From Pseudoroseicyclus tamaricis (GTDB taxonomy: Bacteria; Pseudomonadota; Alphaproteobacteria; Rhodobacterales; Rhodobacteraceae), in NCBI RefSeq assembly GCF_012070395.1, contig NZ_JAAFYS010000001.1, positions 536,001-600,000 on the forward strand: a stretch of DNA of 64,000 nt, given 5' to 3'. The translations under genes were made by a program, and so were the position numbers. The notes under the pieces were generated by a model. The model was not told the DNA's origin. It ran no database searches and was given only the letters and a program-made list of their open reading frames with translations. Of this stretch, positions 27,313-35,829 are shown piece after piece. Position 1 is the stretch's first letter. Every line of letters begins with the position of its first letter.

Positions 27313-29205
27313 ATGCCGTATCCTTGGCCGATGCAGAGCGTCATTCGGCCCATCTCCCTCTCCCGCCCGTCGCGGCTGACGCCGGCGGCGACGCTCGTCG
27401 CGGCGCTGCTCGTCGCGCTGGTGCTGGGGGCGGCGGCGCTTCTGGCCGTGCAGGGGGTGCTTCGCGACCGGGCGGCGGACGACGCCGCCTCCATCCTCGC
27501 GCGGACGGAAGGCACGGTGACCGGCTGGCTCGCCCGCCACCGCGCGCTCCCCAGCCTCTATGCCGAGGATCCGCGGGTGCGCGCCACGCTGACGCCCGAC
27601 GTCACGCCGGCAGAGCTCATCGCCCTAGGCGAGGTCCTGAAGGAGTGGAACGACATTGCCGGCACGTCGGACACCTACGTCATGGGCCCCGACGGGACGA
27701 CGCTGGCCGCCTCCAACCAGTTCGGCGAGGTCAGCTTCGTCGGGCGTAACTTCTCCTTCCGCCCCTATTTCACCGAGGCGATCGCCGGTCAGTCCGGGCG
27801 CTTCTTCGGGCTGGGGACCACCTCGGGCCTGCGGGGCTACTACGTCTCCGCCCCCATCCGCGACGGGGAGACGATCCTCGGCGTCATCGCCGTCAAGATC
27901 TCCCCCGACGTTCTGGAGGCGGCGCTGGCCGACGCCGCCAACCCGCTCTTCGTGACGGATGATGCCGGCGTCGTCATCCTCTCCGGCCTGCCGGAGCTGC
28001 GGCTGACGGCACTGCGCCCCGCCCCGGCGGAGGCGCAGGCGCGGGTGGAGGAGACGCGGCGCTACGACCTCGGCGCCATCGCGCCGGCCCCCGTCGCCAC
28101 CGCCGGCGACTGGGCGAGCCTGCCCACCGTCACCGGCCCGGCGACGACGGAAGGCGGGCGCCCGCGCGACTACATCCGCTTCGATGCGCCGGTGCCGGGC
28201 GAGAGCTGGCAGATGCACCTGCTCTATGACACCGCCGCGCTCCGCAGCCAGATGCGCACCGCCCTCGCCGCCGTCATCGCCGCCCTCGTCGCCGCCGGCG
28301 CCCTCGCCGGACTGGCCATGCAGCGCCGCCGCCGGCTGGAGGACAGGCTGGCGGAGCGGGAGCGGGCGAGGGTGGAGCTGGCGCGCAAGGTGGAGGCGCG
28401 GACGGCGGAGCTCTCCGCCTCCAACCGCAGGCTGGAGGCCGAGGTGTCGGAGCGGATCGCGGCCGAGGCCTCGCTGCGCCAGACGCAAGGAGAGCTGGTG
28501 CAGGCTGGCAAGCTGGCGGCGCTGGGGCAGATGTCCGCCGCGCTGAGCCACGAGTTCAACCAGCCGCTGACCGCCATCCGCACCTATGCCGAGAATGCCC
28601 GCGCCTTCTACGACGCCGGCCGCAGCGAGCGGGCGGAGGACAACCTGCGCCGCATCCTGCGCCTGACCGAGCGGATGGCGCAGCTCTCCAAGCACCTCAC
28701 CCGCTTCGCCCGCCGCTCGGACGGGGAGACGGGGGCGGTGGCGCTGGACGGCGTCATCGCCGAGGCGCTGGCCCTCCTCTCCGGCCGCATCACCCGGCGG
28801 GGCGCGGAGGTGCGGGTGGAGGGGGAAGGCGGGCTGGCGGTCATGGGCGGCGCGGTGCGGCTGCAGCACGTGGTGATGAACCTCGTCGGCAACGCGATGG
28901 AGGCGGTGCCGGAGGAGCGGGTGCCCCAGATCGCCATCCGCTGCGCGGTGGAGGGCGAGCGGGTGACGATGGTGGTGGAGGACAATGGCGAGGGCATCCC
29001 CGAGGAGGTGCTGCCCAAGGTGTTCGATCCCTTCTTCACCACCAAGGAGGTCGGCTCCGGCCTCGGCCTCGGCCTGTCGATCTGCTACAACATCGTCCGC
29101 GATTTCGGCGGCGAGATGCGCGCCGAGCCGCGCGGGGCAGGGGGTGCGCGCTTCGTCGTCACGCTCGCCCGTGCGGCCGAGGCGCCGCAGGTGGCCGCCC
29201 AGTGA
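27313..29205 (+). CDS. DctB-like sensor histidine kinase
   Basis: A 630-aa kinase with one membrane helix near residues 28-50, a periplasmic Cache/PDC sensor of about 260 residues (YVMGPDGTTLAASNQFGEVSFVG), a second helix near 315-337 and a short coiled coil. The H-box is MSAALSHEFNQPLTAIRTYA; HATPase motifs are VMNLVGNAMEAVP, VEDNGEGIP and GLGLGLSIC. This is the DctB layout. It autophosphorylates and passes phosphate to the regulator encoded 7 bp downstream. An alternative start is the ATG at 27331; neither has a strong ribosome site. The ligand is likely the substrate of the adjacent TAXI-TRAP transporter rather than a C4-dicarboxylate. Confidence 0.88.
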   Translation: MPYPWPMQSVIRPISLSRPSRLTPAATLVAALLVALVLGAAALLAVQGVLRDRAADDAASILARTEGTVTGWLARHRALPSLYAEDPRVRATLTPDVTPAELIALGEVLKEWNDIAGTSDTYVMGPDGTTLAASNQFGEVSFVGRNFSFRPYFTEAIAGQSGRFFGLGTTSGLRGYYVSAPIRDGETILGVIAVKISPDVLEAALADAANPLFVTDDAGVVILSGLPELRLTALRPAPAEAQARVEETRRYDLGAIAPAPVATAGDWASLPTVTGPATTEGGRPRDYIRFDAPVPGESWQMHLLYDTAALRSQMRTALAAVIAALVAAGALAGLAMQRRRRLEDRLAERERARVELARKVEARTAELSASNRRLEAEVSERIAAEASLRQTQGELVQAGKLAALGQMSAALSHEFNQPLTAIRTYAENARAFYDAGRSERAEDNLRRILRLTERMAQLSKHLTRFARRSDGETGAVALDGVIAEALALLSGRITRRGAEVRVEGEGGLAVMGGAVRLQHVVMNLVGNAMEAVPEERVPQIAIRCAVEGERVTMVVEDNGEGIPEEVLPKVFDPFFTTKEVGSGLGLGLSICYNIVRDFGGEMRAEPRGAGGARFVVTLARAAEAPQVAAQ

Positions 29206-29212
29206 GCCGCCG

Positions 29213-30550
29213 ATGAGCGCCGCGCCCGAGCCCGACGTGCTGCTCGTCGACGACGACGAGGATATCCGCGCCTCCCTGTCGCAGACGCTGGAGCTGGCGG
29301 GCCTCACCGTCGCCGCCTTCGCGCGGGCGGAGACGGCGCTGGAGCGGCTGGGGCCCGATTTCGCCGGCGCCGTCGTCTCCGACATCCGGATGCCGCGCAT
29401 GGACGGGCTGGCCTTCCTGCAGGCGGCGCTGCAGCGCGACGCCGAGCTGCCGGTGATCCTCATCACCGGGCATGGCGACGTGCCGCTGGCGGTCGATGCG
29501 CTCCGCCGCGGGGCGTGGGACTTCATCGAGAAGCCCTTCCCCTCGGAACGGCTGACCCATGCCATCGCCCGCGCGCTGGAGCGGCGGCGCATGAGCATGG
29601 AGCTGCGGGCGCTGCGCCGCACGCCGCCGCCGGATGCAGCGCTGGATGCGCTGGTGCTGGGGCAGAGCCCGGCGATCCAGGAGATCAAGCGCAAGCTGCC
29701 CACCATCGCCGCCAGCCCGCTCGACGTGCTTATCGTCGGCCCCACCGGCACGGGCAAGGAGCATGTGGCCCGCGCCATCCATGCCCTCGGCGGCGATCCG
29801 CGCCGGCCCTTCGCCACCATCAACCTCGCCGCCCTGCCGGCCGAGCAGGTGGAGGCGGAGCTCTTCGGCCATGTCGCCGGCGCCGGGCCGGGCACGGCGC
29901 GGGCGCGCACCGGCCGGCTGGAGCATGGGCGCGGCGGGACGATCTTCCTCGACGAGATCAGCTCGGCGCCGCTGCCCCTGCAGGCCAAGCTCCTGCGCGT
30001 GCTGGAGGACCGCGCCATCCTGCCCCTCGGCGCGCAGGAGCCGGTGCCGCTGGGCGCGCGCTTCATCGCCTCCAGCCGCGTGCCGCTGGAGGAGCGGGTG
30101 GCGGAGGGCGCCTTCCGCGACGACCTCCTCTACCGCATCAACCCGGTGACGCTCCGCCTGCCGCCGCTGGCCGAGCGGGGCAGCGACGTGCCGCGCCTCT
30201 TTGCCACCTTCGTGGCGCTGGCGGCGCGGGAGGTGGACAGGCCGGCGCCGGAGGTGACGCCCGAGCAGCTCATGCGCATCGCCGCCCGCGACTGGCCGGG
30301 CAACCTGCGCGAGCTGCGCAACGCCGCCGACCTTTTCGTGCTCGGCCTCTCCGACGAGCCCCTGCCGGAGCCGCCGGGCGTGACGCTCGCCGAGCAGGTG
30401 GAGCGCTTCGAGCGGGACGTCCTCGCGCGGACGCTGGCGGCCAACGACGGCAGCGTGAAGGCGACCTACGAATCCCTCGGGCTGGCCCGGAAGACGCTTT
30501 ACGAAAAGATGCAGAAGCACGGCCTGCGCCGCGAGGACTTCAAGGACTAG
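29213..30550 (+). CDS. DctD-like response regulator lacking the GAFTGA motif
   Basis: A 445-aa NtrC-type regulator with a receiver domain (Asp57 in SDIRMPRMDG), an AAA+ domain (Walker A GPTGTGKE at 176-183, Walker B GTIFLDE at 242-248) and a Fis-like helix-turn-helix at the C-terminus (GSVKATYESLGLARKTLYEKM). The sigma-54 contact loop, normally GAFTGA, reads GAGPGT at residues 223-228. Loss of this motif usually means the protein cannot remodel sigma-54 polymerase. It may therefore work with another sigma factor or as a repressor. It is the partner of the DctB-like kinase. Confidence 0.88.
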   Translation: MSAAPEPDVLLVDDDEDIRASLSQTLELAGLTVAAFARAETALERLGPDFAGAVVSDIRMPRMDGLAFLQAALQRDAELPVILITGHGDVPLAVDALRRGAWDFIEKPFPSERLTHAIARALERRRMSMELRALRRTPPPDAALDALVLGQSPAIQEIKRKLPTIAASPLDVLIVGPTGTGKEHVARAIHALGGDPRRPFATINLAALPAEQVEAELFGHVAGAGPGTARARTGRLEHGRGGTIFLDEISSAPLPLQAKLLRVLEDRAILPLGAQEPVPLGARFIASSRVPLEERVAEGAFRDDLLYRINPVTLRLPPLAERGSDVPRLFATFVALAAREVDRPAPEVTPEQLMRIAARDWPGNLRELRNAADLFVLGLSDEPLPEPPGVTLAEQVERFERDVLARTLAANDGSVKATYESLGLARKTLYEKMQKHGLRREDFKD

Positions 30551-30568
30551 GCGCCCGAGGGGTGGTCT

Positions 30569-30598
30569 GCCACCCACGCGAACGGCATCGCGGGTGGC
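30569..30598 (+). terminator. Hairpin after the DctD-like gene
   Basis: GCCACCC at 30569-30575 pairs with GGGTGGC at 30592-30598, with additional inner GCG/CGC pairing. It lies 19 bp past the dctD-like stop. No T-run follows. It probably separates the regulatory pair from the transporter transcript. Confidence 0.5.
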
Positions 30599-30632
30599 GG
30601 CGGGAACATCCGGCCGCTTTTCTGCCCGGCAA

Positions 30633-30666
30633 GGCTTGCATGGCTGCCTTGAGCGGCTTGCATGGC
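30633..30666. promoter_or_regulatory. 12-bp direct repeat upstream of the TAXI-TRAP operon
   Basis: GGCTTGCATGGC occurs at 30633-30644 and again at 30655-30666. The copies are 22 bp apart, i.e. two helical turns, and about 90 bp upstream of the TAXI receptor ATG. This is a natural layout for a dimeric activator such as the neighbouring DctD-like protein. I see no correctly spaced GG-N10-GC sigma-54 promoter in the 200-bp gap. Confidence 0.45.
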
Positions 30667-30753
30667 GGCCTGCCCCCGTGGCCTTCCTTCGCCCAACCGG
30701 TCGGCCGCCGCCCCTCTCGCGGCGGACTGCCGGTCCCAACGGAGGAGAAGACC

Positions 30754-31734
30754 ATGAAATTCACAGCCATTTCCGCCATCTCGCTCGCCGTCGTCCTGAC
30801 CGGCGGCGCCGCCGTCGCGCAGGACCGCGAGGGCTGGCCCGACAGCTTCACCGTCGGCACCGCCAGCCAGGGCGGCACCTACTTCGCCTACGGCTCCGGC
30901 TGGGCGAACCTCGTGGCCGACGAGCTGGGCATCTCCGGCGGCGGTGAAGTCACCGGCGGCCCGATGCAGAACATGGCGCTCGTCCATACCGGCGACGCCG
31001 CCTTCGGGATGACGACGATGGGCCCCGCCGCCGAGTCCCTCGCCGGCACCAACCCCATCGCGCCGGGCCTCGAGATGACGGGCGCCTGCGCCATCTTCCC
31101 GATGTACCAGACGCCCTTCTCGGTGACGGCGCTGGCCTCCTCGGGGATCGAGAGCGTCTCCGACATCCCCGACGGCGCCCGCATCGGCTTCGGCCCCGCC
31201 GGCTCCACCTCCGACACCTACTTCCCGCAGATGATGGACACGCTCGGCGTCAACTACGACCGCCGCAACGGCGGCTGGTCCGACCTCGGCGGGCAGCTGC
31301 AGGACGGCCTCTTGGACGTCATCGCCTTCGCCGCCGGCGTGCCGGTGCCGGCCGTCAGCCAGCTGGAGGTGCAGACCGACGTGAACATCATCGAGTTCAC
31401 CGAGGAAGAGCAGGCGCAGTTGCTGGAGGCCTTCCCCGTCTCCTCCTTCGAGATCGCGGCCGACACCTATTCCACGCTGGAAGAGCCGGCCCGCTCCGTC
31501 TCGATGTGGAACTTCGCCATCGCCGGCTGCGACCTGCCGGAGGACTTCATCTACGAGGTCGTGGACATCGTGATGTCCGACAACGAGCGGATGGTGAACA
31601 TCCACCGCGCCGCCACTTCCACGCTGCCGGAGAACTGGGACAAGAACACCGTCCTGCCCTGGCACCCCGGCGCGGCGCGCTGGTTCGAGGAGAATGCCGG
31701 CGCCGACATCGCCGATGACATGATCGGCGGCTGA
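30754..31734 (+). CDS. TAXI family TRAP transporter solute receptor
   Basis: A 326-aa periplasmic protein with signal peptide MKFTAISAISLAVVLTGGAAVAQ. The mature part has TAXI features: FTVGTASQGGTYFAYGSGWA, GGPMQNMALVHTGDAAFGMTT and VMSDNERMVNIH near the end. TAXI receptors bind glutamate, 2-oxoglutarate or other small acids. The ATG at 30754 follows a perfect GGAGGAG at 30741. It feeds the fused permease encoded 103 bp downstream. Confidence 0.93.
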   Translation: MKFTAISAISLAVVLTGGAAVAQDREGWPDSFTVGTASQGGTYFAYGSGWANLVADELGISGGGEVTGGPMQNMALVHTGDAAFGMTTMGPAAESLAGTNPIAPGLEMTGACAIFPMYQTPFSVTALASSGIESVSDIPDGARIGFGPAGSTSDTYFPQMMDTLGVNYDRRNGGWSDLGGQLQDGLLDVIAFAAGVPVPAVSQLEVQTDVNIIEFTEEEQAQLLEAFPVSSFEIAADTYSTLEEPARSVSMWNFAIAGCDLPEDFIYEVVDIVMSDNERMVNIHRAATSTLPENWDKNTVLPWHPGAARWFEENAGADIADDMIGG

Positions 31735-31837
31735 GGCGCGGCTGCGGGCCGCGCCCCTCACCGGCGCGGCCCGCCCATCGGGTGACACGGGCGCCCCGTG
31801 AGTTGTGGGCGCGACAACAGGGGGAGGGGAGAAAGAC

Positions 31838-34072
31838 ATGAGCGAGCGCAGGGACGAGACGATGGAGCCCATCGTCGCCGATGGGGTCGACGATGAGGTG
31901 ATCGAGACCAACCGCCGCATCTTCGCCGGCTGGCGGTTCACGGCCGTGGGCCTTCTGGCGACGTTCTACGCCGCCTTCCACATGGCGGCGCTCAACGGGC
32001 TGTCGATCTACGAGATCACCGGCATCCGCATCCCCTTCCTGCCCACCTTCCCGATGGAGACGTGGAACTTCCGCATCGTGCACGTGGCCGGCGCGCTGTT
32101 CCTCGGCTTCATCCTCTTCGCCTCCGGCCCCTTCGGCGACGAGGAGGAGGACAGGCGGCCGATGATCGGGCGCATGGCGATGGTGTTGATGATCCCGGCG
32201 CTCATCGCCCTCGGCGCGGCCATCTGGTTCGCCACGCAGATCGCCGGCGGCGTGATGTGGAACGGCGTCGACGAGGCCATCCGCTCCCGCGAGATCTGGG
32301 CCTTCGGGGTGCCGCTGCTCATCGCCACCGGCGGGGCGATCCTGCTCTCATGGGCGCATCGGGGGCCGCGCGCGGGCGTGTCGCCGGCGGATTTCGTCCT
32401 CGGCGTCTGCGGTATCGCCGTCGCGGCCTATCTCATCACGATCTACGGCACGCTCATGCGCAACTCGACGGGCACGCCGTTTGCGCCCATCGGCATCTCC
32501 ATCGCCGCCGTCGCCGGCGTGGCGCTGATCATGGAACTGACGCGCCGCGTCGCCGGGATCGCGCTCGTCATCATCTCCGCCGTCTTCCTCGCCTATGTCT
32601 TCCTCGGGCCGTTCCTGCCCGGCTTCCTGACGGCGCCGGCGATCAGCTGGCAGCGCTTCTTCAGCCAGGTCTACACGGATGCCGGCATCCTCGGGCCGAC
32701 GACGGCCGTCTCCTCGACCTATATCATCCTCTTCATCATCTTCGCCGCCTTCCTGCAGGCCTCGAAGGTGGGGGACTACTTCGTCAACTTCGCCTTCGCC
32801 GTCGCCGGCCGGGCGCGGGGCGGGCCGGCCAAGGTGGCGATCTTCGCCTCCGGCCTGATGGGGATGATCAACGGCACCTCGGCGGGCAACGTTGTCGCCA
32901 CCGGCTCGCTGACCATCCCGCTGATGAAGAAGGTCGGCTACCACAAGAAGACCGCCGGCGCCGTCGAGGCCGCCGCCTCCACCGGCGGGCAGATCATGCC
33001 GCCGATCATGGGCGCCGGGGCCTTCATCATGGCCGAGATCACCGGCATCCCCTACACCGAGATCGCCATCGCGGCGATCATCCCGGCGGTGCTCTACTTC
33101 GCCTCCGTCTACTTCATGGTGGATTTCGAGGCCGCCAAGCTGGGCATGCGCGGCATGCGCAGCGACGAGCTGCCGAAGGTCGGCGTCATGGCGCGGCGGG
33201 CCTTCCTCTTCCTGCCCATCGTCATCCTGATCGTGGCGCTGTTCATGGGCTATTCCGTCATCCGCGCCGGCACGCTGGCGACGCTCGCCGCCGCCGTGGT
33301 CAGCTGGCTGACGCCCTACCGGATGGGGCCGCGCTCCATCGTCAAGGCCTTCGACCTTGCCGGCATCATGTCCATCCAGATCATCGCCGTCTGCGCCTGC
33401 GCGGGGATCATCGTCGGCGTCATCTCCCTCACCGGGGTCGGCGCGCGCTTCTCCAACCTGCTGCTCGGGCTGGCGGAGGCGAGCCAGCTGCTCGCCCTCT
33501 TCTTCGCCATGTGCATCGCCATCCTGCTGGGCATGGGGATGCCCACCACGGCCGCCTATGCCGTCGCTGCCTCCGTCGTCGCCCCCGGCCTCGTCGAACT
33601 CGGCATCCCGCAGCTGACGGCGCATTTCTTCGTCTTCTACTTCGCGGTGCTCTCGGCGATCACCCCGCCCGTGGCGCTCGCCTCCTACGCGGCGGCGGGG
33701 ATCTCGGGCGCCAACCCGATGGAGACCTCCGTCACCTCCTTCAAGATCGGCATCGCCGCCTTCGTGGTGCCCTTCATGTTCTTCTACAACAGCGCCCTCC
33801 TGATGGACGGCACGTGGATGGAGGTGCTGCGCGCCGGCCTGACGGCGACGATCGGGGTCTTCCTGCTCTCCTCCGGGGTGCAGGGCTGGTTCCTCGGGGA
33901 ACGGACGGCCTGGTACATGCGGGTGGGGCTGCTCGTCTCGGCGCTGTTCATGATCGAGGGCGGGCTGATGACGGACCTCGTGGGCCTCGGCATCGCGGCG
34001 GTCGTCTACCTCGTCCGCCGCTTCGTCAACCCGGACCCGGATGCGCCGCTGGTGGTGAAGGGGGCGGACTGA
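31838..34072 (+). CDS. TRAP transporter fused permease (4TM/12TM, DctQM fusion)
   Basis: A 744-aa membrane protein joining a DctQ-like N-terminal part to a large DctM-like part. Markers include GLMGMINGTSAGNVVATGSLTIPLMKK-type sequence near residues 342-368, GGQIMPPIMGAGAFIMAE and MGMPTTAAYAVAA. Fused permeases are the norm for TAXI systems. A GGGAGGGGAG ribosome site precedes the ATG at 31838. It moves substrate with Na+ or H+ using the TAXI receptor. A strong hairpin closes the operon. Confidence 0.93.
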   Translation: MSERRDETMEPIVADGVDDEVIETNRRIFAGWRFTAVGLLATFYAAFHMAALNGLSIYEITGIRIPFLPTFPMETWNFRIVHVAGALFLGFILFASGPFGDEEEDRRPMIGRMAMVLMIPALIALGAAIWFATQIAGGVMWNGVDEAIRSREIWAFGVPLLIATGGAILLSWAHRGPRAGVSPADFVLGVCGIAVAAYLITIYGTLMRNSTGTPFAPIGISIAAVAGVALIMELTRRVAGIALVIISAVFLAYVFLGPFLPGFLTAPAISWQRFFSQVYTDAGILGPTTAVSSTYIILFIIFAAFLQASKVGDYFVNFAFAVAGRARGGPAKVAIFASGLMGMINGTSAGNVVATGSLTIPLMKKVGYHKKTAGAVEAAASTGGQIMPPIMGAGAFIMAEITGIPYTEIAIAAIIPAVLYFASVYFMVDFEAAKLGMRGMRSDELPKVGVMARRAFLFLPIVILIVALFMGYSVIRAGTLATLAAAVVSWLTPYRMGPRSIVKAFDLAGIMSIQIIAVCACAGIIVGVISLTGVGARFSNLLLGLAEASQLLALFFAMCIAILLGMGMPTTAAYAVAASVVAPGLVELGIPQLTAHFFVFYFAVLSAITPPVALASYAAAGISGANPMETSVTSFKIGIAAFVVPFMFFYNSALLMDGTWMEVLRAGLTATIGVFLLSSGVQGWFLGERTAWYMRVGLLVSALFMIEGGLMTDLVGLGIAAVVYLVRRFVNPDPDAPLVVKGAD

Positions 34073-34108
34073 GGGCGGGGCCAGCCGCCGACGGGGCCGC
34101 CTGAAGAG

Positions 34109-34141
34109 AATCCCTCTCGCAGATCTTCTGCGGGAGGGATT
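34109..34141 (+). terminator. Hairpin terminator after the TRAP operon
   Basis: AATCCCTCTCGCAGA (34109-34123) pairs with TCTGCGGGAGGGATT (34127-34141) with one G-T wobble position and a 3-base loop. It lies 37 bp past the permease stop and ahead of the converging tetR-like gene. Confidence 0.7.
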
Positions 34142-34205
34142 GTCATGTGGGGTTTGGGGAGCGTTGGCTTCGGACGTCTCCGACGGCCGGGGGCCTCGGC
34201 GCCGG

Positions 34206-34751
34206 TCATAGCAGCGTCTTCAGATCCTGCTCCGCCCGGTCCAGCCGGTCCGTCAGACCCGGTTCGCTCTTCTCCAGCCAATCCACGGTGACGTGGGCGA
34301 AGACGGCCATCCCGATCTGCGCGGCGAACGCGGCCCTGTCATCCGGCACGCCGCGCGCGCGCAAGGCCTGCGCCAGGGCCGCGGCGAGAGCGGCCGTCTT
34401 CGCCAGTTCGCGTTCCTGCAGAGCCGGCGTCGCCGAGATCACCGCCTGCCGGGGCTCGGAGAAGGGTCGGTTGGCGTCGAGGAGCGGACAGACCGACCGG
34501 AAGGCGCGGAACAGGGTGCCCAGCGGCGGCGCATCCGGCGGGATGTCGTCGATCGCGGCAAGCAGCGCCTCCAGAAGCACCGCCTGCCCGTCGAACAGGA
34601 CTTCGCGCTTGTCGGCGAAATGCCGGAAGAAGGTGCGCTCCGTGACGCCGGCACGGGCGGCGATCTCGGCGGCGGTGGTGCTGTCGAACCCCCGTTCGCC
34701 GAACAAGTCTACCGCCGCCTGCTGCAGCCGCGTCCGCGCCGTATCCGCCAA
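34206..34751 (-). CDS. TetR family transcriptional regulator
   Basis: A 181-aa repressor with N-terminal helix-turn-helix AAEIAARAGVTERTFFRHFADKR at about residues 26-48, followed by a helical ligand domain. It is divergent from an SDR-type gene, with three palindromic sites in the 119-bp gap, so it most likely represses that gene and itself. The inducer is unknown. Confidence 0.92.
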   Translation of the reverse strand: MADTARTRLQQAAVDLFGERGFDSTTAAEIAARAGVTERTFFRHFADKREVLFDGQAVLLEALLAAIDDIPPDAPPLGTLFRAFRSVCPLLDANRPFSEPRQAVISATPALQERELAKTAALAAALAQALRARGVPDDRAAFAAQIGMAVFAHVTVDWLEKSEPGLTDRLDRAEQDLKTLL

Positions 34752-34767
34752 AACTCCGATCTCCCCT

Positions 34768-34827
34768 GTCAGTCACTGACGTTCTTGCTTGTCAGTCACT
34801 GACATCGGCTCTATGTCAGTGACTGAC
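34768..34827. promoter_or_regulatory. Three copies of a 13-bp palindrome between tetR and the SDR gene
   Basis: GTCAGTCACTGAC occurs at 34768-34780 and 34791-34803, and its reverse complement GTCAGTGACTGAC at 34815-34827. Starts are 23 and 24 bp apart, just over two helical turns each. The motif is a near-perfect dyad and absent from flanking genes I read. It is almost certainly the TetR operator array. Confidence 0.8.
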
Positions 34828-34870
34828 AGGGATCATAGGATCCCCGCCACCATGTGCAAGGAGATCAATC

Positions 34871-35758
34871 ATGCATGTCTTTCTGACAGGGGCGAGCGGC
34901 TGGATCGGCTCGATGATCGCGGCCGACCTGCTGGCCGCGGGCCATACCGTCACCGGGCTGACGAGCGTGCCGGCCAAGGCCGCCGCGCTGAGCGCCGCGG
35001 GTGTGACACCGCTCGTCGGGACGCTTCAGGATATCGACGTCCTGCGCCGCGGCGCCGAAGAGGCGGACGGGATCATCCACACGGCCTTCGGGCTCGATGT
35101 CTCGAAAATCGCCGAACTGGCTGCCGAAGACAGCGCCGCCATCGAAACCTACGGCGAGGTGTTCGCGGGATCGGCGCGGCCCATCATCGTCACGGACGGC
35201 TTCCTCCACCTGACGGGCGAAAAGGCGAAGGAAACGGACCGGCCCGAGGTGATGCCGGCGTTCCCCCGTGCCTCGCAGCAGACGGCGTTCGCGCTGGCGG
35301 ACCGCGGCATCCACGCCAGCGTCATCCGCAATCCGCGGTCGGTGCATGGCAAGGGGGAGAAGCACGGTTTCGTGCCGATGCTGGCCGCCGTCGCGCGTGA
35401 GAAGGGCGTCTCCGCCTATATCGGCGAGGGGCCGAACATGTGGCCCTCTGTCCACCGCCTCGACGCCGCGCGCGTCTACCGGCTGGCACTGGAGCGCGGC
35501 GCCCAGGGCGAGGCCTATCACGCCGTCGCGGAGGAGGGCGTGCCGTTCAGGGACATCGCCGAGGCGCTCGGCCGCCAGCTCGGCCTGCCGGCCGTGTCGC
35601 TGACGCCCGAGGAGGCCGAGGCGCATTTCGGGCCGCTGGCGATCTGGGTCGGCAACGACGGCCCCGCCTCCAACGAATGGACCCGGGACACGCTCGGCTG
35701 GCAGCCCGAACAGCCCGGCATCGTGGCCGATATCGAGCAGCCGGATTATCAGGGGTAA
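34871..35758 (+). CDS. NAD(P)-dependent SDR/epimerase family protein
   Basis: A 295-aa atypical short-chain dehydrogenase. The nucleotide loop TGASGWIG lies at residues 6-13, IIHTAFG near 74-80, and HRLDAARVYRLALE plus EGVPFRDIAEALG in the C-terminal part. The catalytic YxxxK is not obvious, as in several atypical SDRs of this group. It is probably an oxidoreductase acting on a xenobiotic or small carbonyl compound, controlled by the divergent TetR protein. AAGGAGAT precedes the ATG. Confidence 0.88.
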   Translation: MHVFLTGASGWIGSMIAADLLAAGHTVTGLTSVPAKAAALSAAGVTPLVGTLQDIDVLRRGAEEADGIIHTAFGLDVSKIAELAAEDSAAIETYGEVFAGSARPIIVTDGFLHLTGEKAKETDRPEVMPAFPRASQQTAFALADRGIHASVIRNPRSVHGKGEKHGFVPMLAAVAREKGVSAYIGEGPNMWPSVHRLDAARVYRLALERGAQGEAYHAVAEEGVPFRDIAEALGRQLGLPAVSLTPEEAEAHFGPLAIWVGNDGPASNEWTRDTLGWQPEQPGIVADIEQPDYQG

Positions 35759-35797
35759 CGACCGTCCGGGATGCCGACGACCCAGAGATCCGGCAGG

Positions 35798-35820
35798 GGG
35801 CGGCGCAGTTCGCGCCGCCC
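35798..35820. terminator. Hairpin between the SDR gene and usp
   Basis: GGGCGGCGC (35798-35806) pairs perfectly with GCGCCGCCC (35812-35820) around AGTTC, followed by CGTTT. It lies between two converging genes, 39 bp past the SDR stop and 10 bp from the usp stop, and can serve both. Confidence 0.75.
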
Positions 35821-35829
35821 CGTTTGCCG

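Noticed and set aside
30551-30753. Sigma-54 promoter before the TAXI receptor
   Set aside because: TTGC words occur, but the GG and GC elements are spaced 8 or 9 bases instead of 10, so they do not fit.
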